Positions 25,976 to 35,296 of a DNA stretch of 64,000 bases are shown here, one piece after another. Numbering within the stretch: the stretch's first letter is position 1; the number at the start of each line of letters is the position of its first letter. Under the pieces are notes generated by a model. The model saw only the letters and a list, made by a program, of their open reading frames with translations, had not been told where the DNA came from and did not search any database. The stretch covers positions 6,938 through 70,937 of the forward strand of contig JAZUCU010000029.1 of assembly GCA_045639325.1 (NCBI GenBank). The letters are read 5' to 3'. The translations under genes were made by a program, and so were the position numbers. This DNA comes from RGIG8244 sp045639325 (GTDB lineage Bacteria > Verrucomicrobiota > Lentisphaeria > Victivallales > UBA1829).

Positions 25976-27892
25976 TTACAGGTTTTTCTTCAAATCATCC
26001 AGATCAAGAAGCGATTCCTGTCCGTTGAACGTGATTTTCCACAGGCAAGCGGAAAGCCGTTCTGCGGTAGGGAATTGTGCCCCTTTCTCCACCGGGAAGA
26101 ACAAGGTCAGGAATCGGAAATCTTTCTTTTTGCCCGATGATATTCTGACCGTTGTCGCCGGATGTAATTTGTTGTTGTTACGTCCTGCATACCAGCCGGA
26201 TACGGGATCCGTTTGCGCCGATTTCGTGATGACGCTTTCCGGTTCGGCAAGCAGCAGGGCATACAGATCATATTTGCCGTCGAGTACGCCGTGAACCGCG
26301 TTCTGTGATGTGTTGACGGTCAAGGTATCCATGTGCAGAAGCATGGTGTAATCGTGCTCTTTTCCGTCACAGGATGTTACCATATCTGCCACGGCAAAAA
26401 AGTCCGGTTTGACAAAAAGAACTTCCCGTTTATGGGATGCCGGTTTCAGAAAGTCATCGCCGAATGTATCGTCATAAACACCGCAGGCATAATCAAATTT
26501 TTCGTTGGTGATAAAATTTGCATCAATTTCTTTTTCAACGATTTTGGGACCTTCCCGCCACTGGGGCATATCATCCACCAGAATCGTGTTGTGATCCCGC
26601 CCGGATATGCCGTAACGGCGATAGGGGGAGTCTTCATATTGTCCGCCGCCATCATCAAAAAGCAGTTCTTCGCCGCCTTTGAAAATGTTGATATTGAGTT
26701 TATCAAAATGGGCATGTGCTGCGCCCAGAGGACCGGTATCAAAACAGAGATAGGTTGCATCGTTATCCCACCCGGAGCGCATGACGGCAAACCCTGCCCA
26801 GGGGAAAAAGTGAGATGCGGTTTTGCCTTCGGGCGGATTCCCTTCTTTGCCTTTTGTTGCACCCCAGAGGAAATCTTTGCGGTGCGGATATAAGGTACAT
26901 GCATCCTGCAGAAGTAAGGCTGAATTCATGGAGTAACAGTCATTGGTGCAAGGCTGGGTAAAGCCGGGAGTCATCTGCCGCAGCCAGGCCTCTGCCGCCC
27001 GTTCCAGAGTTGCCATGAAGTCGGCGGGCAGTTCATCCAGGAATCCGCCGATTTTTGCGTTCTTGACCATCATGGCAGCACAACTGTAGACTACATAATG
27101 ATAATCCGGCGATAATTCATTTTGCCATCCATCGGGCAGCAATTGTTTTTTCAATTCTGCGCTGAGCTGCTGTGCCGCACGCTTGCGGACATCGGGAGAA
27201 ACTTTGAATTCCGGGAAAAGTACGGCGAATGTGTACGCTCCGTTAAGCTCCATCATCAGCCAGTTGCAGGTCGTACAGTGCTCCATTGCGTGATGCGCCT
27301 GTTCGCACATGGATGCCAGCATCAATGCCAGCGTTTCATCCGATACCGAGGGCGATTTGCGGAAAATTTCAAACGTGATCTGCCAGCTGCCCATCAGACG
27401 CAACCCGGTTTCGATCGTACGCCAGGCACTGCCGCGGGCATTCCAGTTTTCTGTCGGGCAGGGGAGATTGATAATCCAGTTATAAACTTGCTGGGCAAAG
27501 GCTTTTGCATATGTTTCGTCGCCGGAATGGAAATATGCCAATGCCATGTCGGTCCAGAAATACATCCGGTTAAGCTGCCATTGCCATTCCGGATTACATG
27601 CGTCAGTCGTCAGCGTGGGATTATAAAGAAAGTCGATCTTGCCATCCGGGAATTGATAGGGAATATTGACCACGGTAACGTTTCCCGCTGCTGCGTTATC
27701 TGCAACGGTTTTGTTATATTGCCGCGTCTGCAAATCTTTCCAATAATCGGAGGCTTTCCGGTTACGGAAATATTGAATTGCGATTTTCAATGCCGCTTCT
27801 TTCTGATTTGCGTTAAGTGCAATTCCGTATTCCGCAGGCATGGCATTACAGTCCAGAGCTTCATAAAAGTATTGATCGAGTTTCTGTTTCAT
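25976..27892 (-). CDS. Heparinase II/III family polysaccharide lyase-like protein
   Basis: 638 residues with an N-terminal (alpha/alpha) toroid and a C-terminal beta-sandwich. Seen: NARGSAWRTIETGLRL and CNWLMMELNGAY in the toroid; the sandwich block AHAHFDKLNINIF with its His; and GISGRDHNTILVDD, typical of heparinase II/III-type lyases (PL8/12/15/17/21 relatives). No signal peptide, so it probably acts on imported oligosaccharides. Uronic-acid lyase activity is inferred; the exact substrate cannot be told. It is the last gene of the 32379-25976 run. Confidence 0.85.
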   Translation of the reverse strand: MKQKLDQYFYEALDCNAMPAEYGIALNANQKEAALKIAIQYFRNRKASDYWKDLQTRQYNKTVADNAAAGNVTVVNIPYQFPDGKIDFLYNPTLTTDACNPEWQWQLNRMYFWTDMALAYFHSGDETYAKAFAQQVYNWIINLPCPTENWNARGSAWRTIETGLRLMGSWQITFEIFRKSPSVSDETLALMLASMCEQAHHAMEHCTTCNWLMMELNGAYTFAVLFPEFKVSPDVRKRAAQQLSAELKKQLLPDGWQNELSPDYHYVVYSCAAMMVKNAKIGGFLDELPADFMATLERAAEAWLRQMTPGFTQPCTNDCYSMNSALLLQDACTLYPHRKDFLWGATKGKEGNPPEGKTASHFFPWAGFAVMRSGWDNDATYLCFDTGPLGAAHAHFDKLNINIFKGGEELLFDDGGGQYEDSPYRRYGISGRDHNTILVDDMPQWREGPKIVEKEIDANFITNEKFDYACGVYDDTFGDDFLKPASHKREVLFVKPDFFAVADMVTSCDGKEHDYTMLLHMDTLTVNTSQNAVHGVLDGKYDLYALLLAEPESVITKSAQTDPVSGWYAGRNNNKLHPATTVRISSGKKKDFRFLTLFFPVEKGAQFPTAERLSACLWKITFNGQESLLDLDDLKKNL

Positions 27893-27910
27893 CGTGACTT
27901 TATTCCTATG

Positions 27911-30406
27911 TTATTGCAGGGGGATTTCCAACGAATCTCCGGCATTGAGATGAACGGGCAGCTGTGCCGCATCAAATTTACCTTTGATTTTTAATTCTTT
28001 CAACTCAAACGAGCCGTGCAGCAGCGTGATAACTGCGCGTTTTTCATCCTGATAAAATGTCCCCCAGATTTCTCCCAGAGACCAGAATGTTTGAAACGCG
28101 CCCGGCAGTTTCGGCGCAAAGCCCAACATTCCTGCATTGCGGTCATATTCAAAGCCGCTTAATGCAAGAAGCAGGCCGTAGGATGCCAGACTGCGGGCAT
28201 AGTGGCTGCCACATTCAAATTCGTTGTACGGATTCCGTTTTACGCCGTCAAATCGATCCCGGATCGCTTTCGCAACTGTCAAGGCTTTTCCTGTGAGTCC
28301 CCGTGATGCCAGAGCGGATGCAAATGCCCATTCGAACCCGGTCATGGTTTCCGTGTTATAAGTCAGCGGAATCGCCGGTTTTCTGCCGTGAGGCCAGGAA
28401 CAGATGATCGTTCCTGCTTCATCATTGAGACTGTACACGCGCCAGAGATTGGTGAAATCCCGCATGGACCGTTTGAAATTATATTTGAAAATGGAGAGCA
28501 GCGTTTTTTTGTATTTTTTGTCATCAAAGATCTTTTTCAGACCGTAAAGATCGGCATAATTCTGCGCAAGGACGGCATCGATTCCGCAGCCGCCAGCAAT
28601 TTGATATTTGATTTCTCCGTGTTCCTCGCTCCAGTAATATTCCGCCTGAAATTGTTTGATTGTTTCAAAATCTTCCAAATCAATTTTCTGCGTGAAATAT
28701 TCCCCGTTGAACAGTTCGCGGTTGACAAATGCCGCACCTTTTTTGAAGATCGTACGACACTTTTCCGCAAAGGTTTTATCTCCCATAAAATCCGCCAGTT
28801 CCGCAGCGGCAAGAAGTCCGCCCAGATAATGTCCCGTCAGCCAGCTGTTGGCACCGAATAATTCCATATCCAGAGTGTGATGCTGTCTGCCGGTAAGAAC
28901 GCCGGATTCTGTGGGGTCCCAACGATCCGGATTGTGTTCGCTCCACGCATATTCAATGGTTTTCCGGATGGTGTGCCAATATTGTTTGATAAAGGCATCA
29001 TCACCGCTGATTTTCCAGTCGCGGTAAATCTTCATCACATCGCCGAACTGACCGTCTGCGCAGGGGCGGAAGCCGTTTTCTGCGGGGCGGATTCCTAAAG
29101 GCAAAAGCAGACGGAAACAGCTTGCACCATGTTTGTTGACACTGTATTTCAGATGACTTTCCCGCATGGATTGCTCCAAGTCAGGGAAGAGAAATGCCAA
29201 TGCCTGAGCGTAATTCAACACATGGGTGCAGGAGCCTTCGCAGGATCCGTAAATCGTCGCGACCCCTTCCCAGGAATAAAAAGTTCCGTCTTCCAACCGC
29301 AGACAGGTGGGACTTTTCAAGACGGCGAGATTGCTTGCTGCGGCTTCTTTCACTACATCCGGAAGCGTGCCGGAGAACAGGGCATCCCGGAAGCAGAATG
29401 TTTTATTGCGCAACTCATCATAACGCGTCATTGCGTAATTTGCGGATTCCATGGAGTCTTTCCAGCAGGCCGCATAGAAATTCTTCCAGGTCCAGTTTAC
29501 ATTCTGTTCTGCGGCAAGTTCCTTTCTGCCGTTATATTCTTCCATCGTGCGGACAGGGATACTCCAGGTGATGACAAAGCGAGTGACTTTCTGTTCCCCC
29601 GGTTTGAGTGTGAACCGGGCGGCAAGCAAGCCGTTATCCAGCTGCAATGTTTCCTTGCTGCTGTATTGGCGATCCTTGAAATCCCCGCCGGAAAGTATGT
29701 CACGGTGATACGTTTCCAATTGATCCCGCCATCCACCCCGGTAAAGATAAGTCTGATGAGAAATTGTACTTTCCGGTGCGTTGATTGTCAATGTAATATC
29801 ACCCGATCCGTCACCGGCAAAACAGGTCAGCGCATTTTTGTTGACCTGATTATAGCTGTTCAGATTTTTCTTGCTCCACGGATTGCCCAGCACTCCGATT
29901 GCTGTATAGGTAATGGTGCGGTTCGTATTATTTACCAGCTCCACTTCAAAAAATGCTGCGGGCAGAGAGGATGGCTGACTTTCCCCCGGAATGAGTACAC
30001 TCCATGCCGTCAGACTGCATTTCGCCGGGAATTTTTCCTTGTCGAAATGCAATCGGCATGTAGGGTACGTTCCTTCAAAGGTATGATCCCGGAAATGAGG
30101 CAGATTGCAAAGTGTCTCCATCGCCGGACCATATCCGAAGCCGAAATGTCCCTGCTCATAAAAATAGTTTCCGGTATAATGAGGCGCAAGATCACCATTC
30201 AGAACCCGGAAATCCGTCACCTTGCCGTCTTCTTCCGCGCGGACTGCAAAATGACTCAATCCGTTGTAGCTGCCTTTTGACGGCGCATTGAAAATCTCCC
30301 AATCAATGAGAGAACCATTCCCGGCAAGTCCGATTGAACCGGCACCGATACCGCCCAATGGAAAGATGATTGCCGAAGTTTTGTTTTTCCGGTAAATCAT
30401 TGTCAT
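27911..30406 (-). CDS. GH116-like glycoside hydrolase
   Basis: 831 residues from the chosen start. Known: GH116 (GBA2-like) enzymes cleave beta-glucosides/xylosides. Seen: N-terminal GGIGAGSIGLAGNGSL; the (alpha/alpha) catalytic barrel with GRQHHTLDMELFGANSW (acid/base region) and GCGIDAVLAQNYADLYGL; and NTETMTGFEWAFASAL, like the nucleophile/substrate block. The ATG at 30406 shares its A with the upstream gene's TGA (TGATG), so I prefer it over the longer frame (to 30520), which would overlap that gene by 115 bp. No signal peptide is visible. 18 bp before the lyase gene. Confidence 0.85.
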   Translation of the reverse strand: MTMIYRKNKTSAIIFPLGGIGAGSIGLAGNGSLIDWEIFNAPSKGSYNGLSHFAVRAEEDGKVTDFRVLNGDLAPHYTGNYFYEQGHFGFGYGPAMETLCNLPHFRDHTFEGTYPTCRLHFDKEKFPAKCSLTAWSVLIPGESQPSSLPAAFFEVELVNNTNRTITYTAIGVLGNPWSKKNLNSYNQVNKNALTCFAGDGSGDITLTINAPESTISHQTYLYRGGWRDQLETYHRDILSGGDFKDRQYSSKETLQLDNGLLAARFTLKPGEQKVTRFVITWSIPVRTMEEYNGRKELAAEQNVNWTWKNFYAACWKDSMESANYAMTRYDELRNKTFCFRDALFSGTLPDVVKEAAASNLAVLKSPTCLRLEDGTFYSWEGVATIYGSCEGSCTHVLNYAQALAFLFPDLEQSMRESHLKYSVNKHGASCFRLLLPLGIRPAENGFRPCADGQFGDVMKIYRDWKISGDDAFIKQYWHTIRKTIEYAWSEHNPDRWDPTESGVLTGRQHHTLDMELFGANSWLTGHYLGGLLAAAELADFMGDKTFAEKCRTIFKKGAAFVNRELFNGEYFTQKIDLEDFETIKQFQAEYYWSEEHGEIKYQIAGGCGIDAVLAQNYADLYGLKKIFDDKKYKKTLLSIFKYNFKRSMRDFTNLWRVYSLNDEAGTIICSWPHGRKPAIPLTYNTETMTGFEWAFASALASRGLTGKALTVAKAIRDRFDGVKRNPYNEFECGSHYARSLASYGLLLALSGFEYDRNAGMLGFAPKLPGAFQTFWSLGEIWGTFYQDEKRAVITLLHGSFELKELKIKGKFDAAQLPVHLNAGDSLEIPLQ

Positions 30407-32379
30407 CAGCCGATTTTCAGCCAGCCGACATTCCACGCCGTGATTTCCGGCATGATGACATGGCATTCTCCGTTCTTTCTGACAAATTCCACTTTCACCG
30501 GCGTTTCCGCAGGTACACACCAGAACATTTCCTTGCAGTCCGCAGGGACGCCGCGCAGAATGATTTCATACCGTTTCTGGATGCCGATCGTCGGATTCAG
30601 AATCGTTACACTTCTCAATTCCTTTTCTGCTGTAACGGCAGGCATCAGAACCAACTGTGCCGGTTCCGCAGTCCGTACAGGCAATGTGCCGCCGGAAATC
30701 CAGTCAGCGATCCGGTTCAGCATCCGTACACGGTCAGAGGATGTATAATGAATATTGAACCCTTCATATCCCACAAGTGCACATCTGCCGCCTGCAGGTG
30801 TAGTGAAGAGCATTGTTGCGATTCCATGATTGTTTCTCTTTGCATCCTGATAAATTCCCAGAACGCGGTGTTCCAAACCTGCCGGCACTTCAAAACGGTA
30901 TTGCGTGGTGTGAAGCGGTGAATGACGGTCCGTTCCGAATCCTTCATTCAGCGGATCATCGGTAAAATATTCCGAAACGCTGGCTTGCAGCAGGTCAACC
31001 CGGATATTACCCAGCAGATGATTCAAGCCCCGTTCCTGTAATGCCATCACTGCATATCCATCGAGAATACAACCTTTGGCAAGAAGTTTTTCCAACTCTT
31101 CAACAGAAAGTGTTTCCGCAGAACGCTGTGTGATGATCGTTCCGCAATTCGCCGGAGATGCCGCCGCAAAAGGTACTCCGATGAGCGGCAGGCCCAACTC
31201 TGAAACCACCGTGATGGTATGTCCTTCTCCATTGGTCGCCAACGCAATACCGCCGGGTAATGCGCCGGTGTTGTGCTGAATATAATCTTTGTAACAGGGG
31301 GCTTCTGCCGCAAGCGGAGCCAACAGTTCACTGCCGTACCATTCCGGCGTTTCCAGATACGGATCCATGATGAAGTAGGAAAGACTGTCGCAGCCCGCCG
31401 CCAGATAAAGCAGCGATTCCAGACGATGTCCCTGGGATGTTTTGCAGGTGAACGTGCGCGGACAGGATTCGATTTCCGGCGTGACCTGACTGATCATCGT
31501 TTCATAACCCGGCTGGGATATGATTTGCATTGAGGTGACAAGTGCTTTATCCAGAATAGTGTAAGGATTGTGATCGCTGTACGCCCCACCGCCCGGACGG
31601 GATCCGATCCGTTTGCCCGCGTATTTGTAAAGTGTTTCCATGACGGGGAGTCGTTCCAGATGGGTATTGTGCTGCAAACCGAATCTGGTTTCCGGGGAAT
31701 ATTCCAGGAATGTTTCAACAATGATCTTTGCGAGTTGTTCCAGACTGCGTTCGCTGAATTTCTTCCAGCGATTGTACAGTTCCGGATCTTTTTTATAGGC
31801 TTCAACCAGTTCTTCCCGGGTATAGTCGTGACCTTCTTCCCTGCTGAATGTGGCAAGACAGTCCTTGCAGTGACATCCGAGGGGTGCGGATGCAGGATTG
31901 TGATTGTAAAGACGCAAGTCATCATCGATCCATACGGAACCGGGCTTCCATTGCGCGTAAATTTTGGAGACTTCGCGGAAATATTCCAGAAATCCTTCCT
32001 GCCGCGGACAGTTGATATATTGACATTGTTCGCCATTGACTCCGACATAACTGCCCCAGGTTTTGCCTTCAGCCCCGGCGGATGCGGTGATTCTGTCGCT
32101 GTGTCCGAGGGTTGCCTGGATCTGCAAACTGGGAATGATTCCCACTTTCCGCAAATCAGCGGCATGCGCAGCCATCAAATCGGACCGGTATTGATGATCT
32201 GCCAAAACGGGCATGCCGATTCCGGTAGAGAACCACACTTCATCGCAGCAATCTTTAGTCTGAACGAGTTGCGGATAAAGCCGATTCCAGACTTCATTTT
32301 GTTCATGACCGGCGCGCAAGCGCATGATCATCAACGGGCGTTTGGGATCGGGCAAACCGGTAAAATTATTTTTCTGCAT
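30406..32379 (-). CDS. Unrecognised putative glycosidase-like protein, paralogue 1
   Basis: 657 residues, no signal peptide. I cannot name the family. Seen: an N-terminal half patterned like a TIM barrel (strand-loop blocks MIMRLRAGHE, IIPSLQIQATLGH, GSVWIDDDLRLYNH), a Cys cluster CHCKDCLATFSREEG, and FGLQHNTHLERLP. A beta-rich C-terminal part follows. The acidic WIDDDLRL strand could be catalytic. The protein at 38392-40341 is a paralogue (LIIDDDCRL, CFCPLHTAYFNQRNG at the same relative positions). First gene of its operon, translationally coupled to the GH116 gene. Confidence 0.7.
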   Translation of the reverse strand: MQKNNFTGLPDPKRPLMIMRLRAGHEQNEVWNRLYPQLVQTKDCCDEVWFSTGIGMPVLADHQYRSDLMAAHAADLRKVGIIPSLQIQATLGHSDRITASAGAEGKTWGSYVGVNGEQCQYINCPRQEGFLEYFREVSKIYAQWKPGSVWIDDDLRLYNHNPASAPLGCHCKDCLATFSREEGHDYTREELVEAYKKDPELYNRWKKFSERSLEQLAKIIVETFLEYSPETRFGLQHNTHLERLPVMETLYKYAGKRIGSRPGGGAYSDHNPYTILDKALVTSMQIISQPGYETMISQVTPEIESCPRTFTCKTSQGHRLESLLYLAAGCDSLSYFIMDPYLETPEWYGSELLAPLAAEAPCYKDYIQHNTGALPGGIALATNGEGHTITVVSELGLPLIGVPFAAASPANCGTIITQRSAETLSVEELEKLLAKGCILDGYAVMALQERGLNHLLGNIRVDLLQASVSEYFTDDPLNEGFGTDRHSPLHTTQYRFEVPAGLEHRVLGIYQDAKRNNHGIATMLFTTPAGGRCALVGYEGFNIHYTSSDRVRMLNRIADWISGGTLPVRTAEPAQLVLMPAVTAEKELRSVTILNPTIGIQKRYEIILRGVPADCKEMFWCVPAETPVKVEFVRKNGECHVIMPEITAWNVGWLKIG

Positions 32380-32464
32380 AGAATCACCTCATAATGTATT
32401 GGATTTTTGAGTGCAATTTCAAAAGTAATTCAAATATGAAATTTTGACTTTGCCTCTGTCACAT

Positions 32465-32493
32465 AATCTAATACTCCGTCGCATTTTTTTCAA
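32465..32493 (-). promoter_or_regulatory. Promoter of the paralogue1-GH116-lyase operon
   Basis: Minus strand TTGAAA (32493-32488), 17 bp, TAGATT (32470-32465), about 85 bp before the start. Confidence 0.5.
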
Positions 32494-32644
32494 GCCCTTA
32501 TGCAACAGAAACTTCACTTTTTTATTCATTTTTCTATATGTTCAATAATTCCGTGAGATAAAAATATTGTTGTTTTACATTAAATAGTGACGAAAATCTT
32601 GGCGCAGATTCCGGAAAAAAAACAGAAAAAATTTGTTTTCACGG

Positions 32645-32676
32645 TTGCAAAATAATAAATATCATAATATATTATT
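32645..32676 (+). promoter_or_regulatory. Regulator promoter with overlapping palindrome
   Basis: TTGCAA (32645-32650), 17 bp, TATATT (32668-32673). A 26-bp imperfect palindrome (32651-32676, nine of thirteen pairs, arms AATAATA/TATTATT) fills the spacer and -10. It is a plausible operator for autoregulation by the following gene, though AT-rich sequence makes chance symmetry likely. Confidence 0.45.
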
Positions 32677-32710
32677 GTTAATATGAATTTTTAAGATGGG
32701 ATAAAACAGT

Positions 32711-33748
32711 ATGAATACTCCAAAATACTCGAAGGTTCAGTATGGTATATTGAATCTGATTGCTGAACGAAAGCTGATGCCGGGCGACCAAATCCCGCCG
32801 GAAAAAGAATTGGCTGCTATCTTTGGTGTAAGCATTGTTACTGTGCGCAATGCAACGGCAAATCTGGAAAGACAGGGGTTTGTTTCCCGTGAACAAGGAC
32901 GCGGAACCATTATCCGGAAAAAGATTGAGGAACATCCTTCTCTGGGAGAAATTGCGTATCTTGAAATCAGAGAAAAACTGGAGGAAGGACCTGTATTCCG
33001 GAATACATTGGTTGACCACCTTCAGCTTCATTATGTCGCCGGTTGCCGCGGTTATAATATGCGATATCTTCTGGCGGGAAAGACGCCGAATCAAGCCATT
33101 ATCAAATCTCTGCAGAATGTTTCCGGAGTATTGGTTTGGGGGTATATCAATCAGGAGTGGATCGATGTTTTACGCGGACTTGATATGCCGGTCGTCCTGG
33201 TCGGTGCACTCTATACTGATTGCCGGTATGATTTGCCTCACGTCAATATTGATTGGGATGTTATGACAAAGCAGGCGGTAGATTACCATGTCCGACAGGG
33301 GTGCAAAAAAATCGTTCTTGCTGCCAGTGCCCGGGATTTTGAACCGACGCGGCACATTGTTGCCGGATACCGTGCGGCGATGAAACGTCATAAACTGCCG
33401 GTTACGCCGGAAATGATTTGTGTTCCGGAGAACGACAATGAAAATGCTCCGTTTAAGCAACTGTTGGAGCAATGTCCGGATGCGGATGCAATTATTGTGG
33501 AACAGGGCAAAACTCTCCGCATAATGACTGCTTTACTTGAACTGCGCAGAGAAATACCTTATATCGGCATCGTTGGATTGTTCTATCAGTATCCGGGATT
33601 GAATCCGAAAATTGTTCATGTTGTTCCCGATGAAGATCTGTGTGATAAAGCGATTCATGTCTTGATGAACGAAATTACCCGTCCGAATACAGAAAAGAAG
33701 CAATATTTGCTTGCTGCTAAAATTATCCATGAAGGCGAAGAATCGTAA
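32711..33748 (+). CDS. GntR-type transcriptional regulator with LacI-like sensor domain
   Basis: 345 residues. Seen: a GntR winged helix (about 5-72; MPGDQIPPEKELAAIFGVS, TVRNATANLERQGFVSREQG) followed by a periplasmic-binding-protein-like domain (about 85-345; VSGVLVWGYINQEW, MPVVLVGALYTDCRYD, HVNIDWDVMTKQAVDY). Known: GntR/LacI hybrids sense sugars. It lies divergent to the paralogue1-GH116-lyase operon and upstream of the pseudopilin/LamG genes, and likely controls one or both. Confidence 0.88.
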   Translation: MNTPKYSKVQYGILNLIAERKLMPGDQIPPEKELAAIFGVSIVTVRNATANLERQGFVSREQGRGTIIRKKIEEHPSLGEIAYLEIREKLEEGPVFRNTLVDHLQLHYVAGCRGYNMRYLLAGKTPNQAIIKSLQNVSGVLVWGYINQEWIDVLRGLDMPVVLVGALYTDCRYDLPHVNIDWDVMTKQAVDYHVRQGCKKIVLAASARDFEPTRHIVAGYRAAMKRHKLPVTPEMICVPENDNENAPFKQLLEQCPDADAIIVEQGKTLRIMTALLELRREIPYIGIVGLFYQYPGLNPKIVHVVPDEDLCDKAIHVLMNEITRPNTEKKQYLLAAKIIHEGEES

Positions 33749-33766
33749 CAATTTCAGTTCAATGTT

Positions 33767-33793
33767 TTGATGACATTCAAAAAAAAGTATAAA
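33767..33793 (+). promoter_or_regulatory. Possible promoter of the pseudopilin gene
   Basis: TTGATG (33767-33772), 15 bp, TATAAA (33788-33793). The spacer is short; AAAGGAG follows just before the ATG. Confidence 0.35.
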
Positions 33794-33812
33794 TAAATTC
33801 AAAGGAGAAAAT

Positions 33813-34649
33813 ATGAGTAACAGCAGAATGAAAAAATTATCCCGGCAGGAAAAACATGAACGAAAAAAAACAATATCCGGGCGGATGAGTTGTTTTACCC
33901 TGATTGAACTTCTGGTTGTGATTGCGATCATCGCAGTTCTGGCTGGGATGCTTCTTCCTGCCTTGAATTCTGCAAGGGATCAGGCGCGTTCCATTTCATG
34001 TGCAAATAACCTGAAACAAATCGGCATGGGGAATTTTCGCTATGCTGAGGATTATGATGGCTGGAGTTGGATTCCTTATGGGAAAAGTTCGGAAACTTCA
34101 AGCGGTTATCGTTGCTATGAAGCCTTGTCAGAGGGGAAATATCTGGGCGATTGGAAAGATTTCACAAATAAGAAAAAGAAAGCAAGCGGAGTCCTTGCAT
34201 GTCCTGCTCGTAATGGCGAACGATGGACTCTCATTGTTTTGGATTATGGCGTAAATTTTCATTTGGCAGCTGTGGGTTTCTTTGCCCCGTGGAAACGTTC
34301 TTCCGGCTTTACTGCTGCATCCGGAACTTATACTGCGTATGATAACTGGTTCTTTAAGCCACATACCATGAAACAGGCTTCCCGTATTATATACTATGCT
34401 GATACTCCCCGTTCATCCTCCCAGACCGGTTTTGCCATTGCCGGCTGTAATAACTGGGATTATTACAGTTCAACAAATACGCAATTTACGCTTGTTGATG
34501 GCGATAAACGCGGTCCGATTCATAACAAACGGCTTAATTATATTTGTGTCGATGGCCATACAGAAAGTGCTTCCGAATATCAGTTTACCAGCAAACTCAA
34601 GTCCGGTTCTTATTTCATGGATCATGCTGCATATAAAAATCCGTTGTAA
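33813..34649 (+). CDS. Solitary pseudopilin-like protein (prepilin-type N-terminus)
   Basis: 278 residues. Seen: a basic 26-residue leader ending GRMSC, then FTLIELLVVIAIIAVLAGML, the prepilin hydrophobic helix with Glu at +5 position. A C-terminal domain of the type found in Lentisphaerota/Planctomycete 'DUF1559-like' secreted proteins follows (SCANNLKQIGMGNFRYAEDY, KRLNYICVDGHTES). The residue before the cleavage Phe is Cys instead of the usual Gly. Strong AAGGAG. It precedes two secreted proteins, so a surface or glycan-handling role is likely. Confidence 0.85.
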   Translation: MSNSRMKKLSRQEKHERKKTISGRMSCFTLIELLVVIAIIAVLAGMLLPALNSARDQARSISCANNLKQIGMGNFRYAEDYDGWSWIPYGKSSETSSGYRCYEALSEGKYLGDWKDFTNKKKKASGVLACPARNGERWTLIVLDYGVNFHLAAVGFFAPWKRSSGFTAASGTYTAYDNWFFKPHTMKQASRIIYYADTPRSSSQTGFAIAGCNNWDYYSSTNTQFTLVDGDKRGPIHNKRLNYICVDGHTESASEYQFTSKLKSGSYFMDHAAYKNPL

Positions 34650-34657
34650 GAGAAATA

Positions 34658-35227
34658 ATGATGAAATTTTTTATTACAGCAGTGGCTGTCATTTGTACGG
34701 TATTCACAGTGGTCGCAGATGAAAAGCAAATTTACTCTCAGCAGTTTAATCAGAAATCTTCGGCAGCAGGTGTTTACAAGGAAAAAGGTTTTGTTGGAGA
34801 ATTGGTGTTCTCCGGCAAGAATGGTCGTGCTGAATCGGGAGCGATTGGCATCAAAACCTCAGATGAATCCGGACTGGCAAAGGGGATGAGTATGTATATT
34901 CCCGCAATTCCCATGAATCTGAAAATGAGTTATGTTTGTCGGATTTTTGTAAAGAAGCAGAAAAAACTTACCAACGGCAGCATCAAGTTGACTATTCGCC
35001 CAAGAAATGCAGAAAAAGAATGGCTTTGGAAAGCCCAGCCGTTTACAAAAATAATAAAGATTGCAACGCTGAAAGATAGCGAATGGAATGAAATTCAATT
35101 TGAGTTTATTCCGCGTTCTGATGATGTCGAATGGAAGAAAGGCAAGTCATTTGCTGTTTTGTACACGGTTGCGAATGCAAATGGGCAAACTGTTTGGTTT
35201 GATGATTTTGAGGTTATTGAAAAATGA
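34658..35227 (+). CDS. Small secreted beta-sandwich protein, CBM-like
   Basis: 189 residues. Seen: a signal peptide (MMKFFITAVAVICTVFTVVA), then alternating strands typical of a jelly-roll (YSQQFNQKS, YVCRIFVKK, IKLTIRPR, WNEIQFEFIPR, TVWFDDFEVIEK). The closing 'WFDDFEV' is common at the ends of carbohydrate-binding modules of the CBM4/9-like type. It is 8 bp after the pseudopilin gene and 69 bp before the LamG gene, probably one operon. No catalytic motif. Confidence 0.7.
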   Translation: MMKFFITAVAVICTVFTVVADEKQIYSQQFNQKSSAAGVYKEKGFVGELVFSGKNGRAESGAIGIKTSDESGLAKGMSMYIPAIPMNLKMSYVCRIFVKKQKKLTNGSIKLTIRPRNAEKEWLWKAQPFTKIIKIATLKDSEWNEIQFEFIPRSDDVEWKKGKSFAVLYTVANANGQTVWFDDFEVIEK

Positions 35228-35296
35228 AATTCTGATAAAACCTCACGGATATGTGATGAATTAAAGTACGATATTTTATTACGAAAGGTTACTGAA

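Larger units (their letters stand above)
32380..32710. other. Divergent control region
   Basis: 331 AT-rich bases between the divergent operon and regulator. It contains a promoter for each direction (32465-32493 minus, 32645-32673 plus) and an imperfect palindrome over the regulator's promoter. No coding frame or RNA gene seen. Confidence 0.6.

Noticed and set aside
30407..30520. Longer N-terminus for the GH116-like protein
   Set aside because: The extra 38 residues are Cys/His/Arg-rich, overlap the preceding gene and precede a clean TGATG coupling start, so they are unlikely to be translated.
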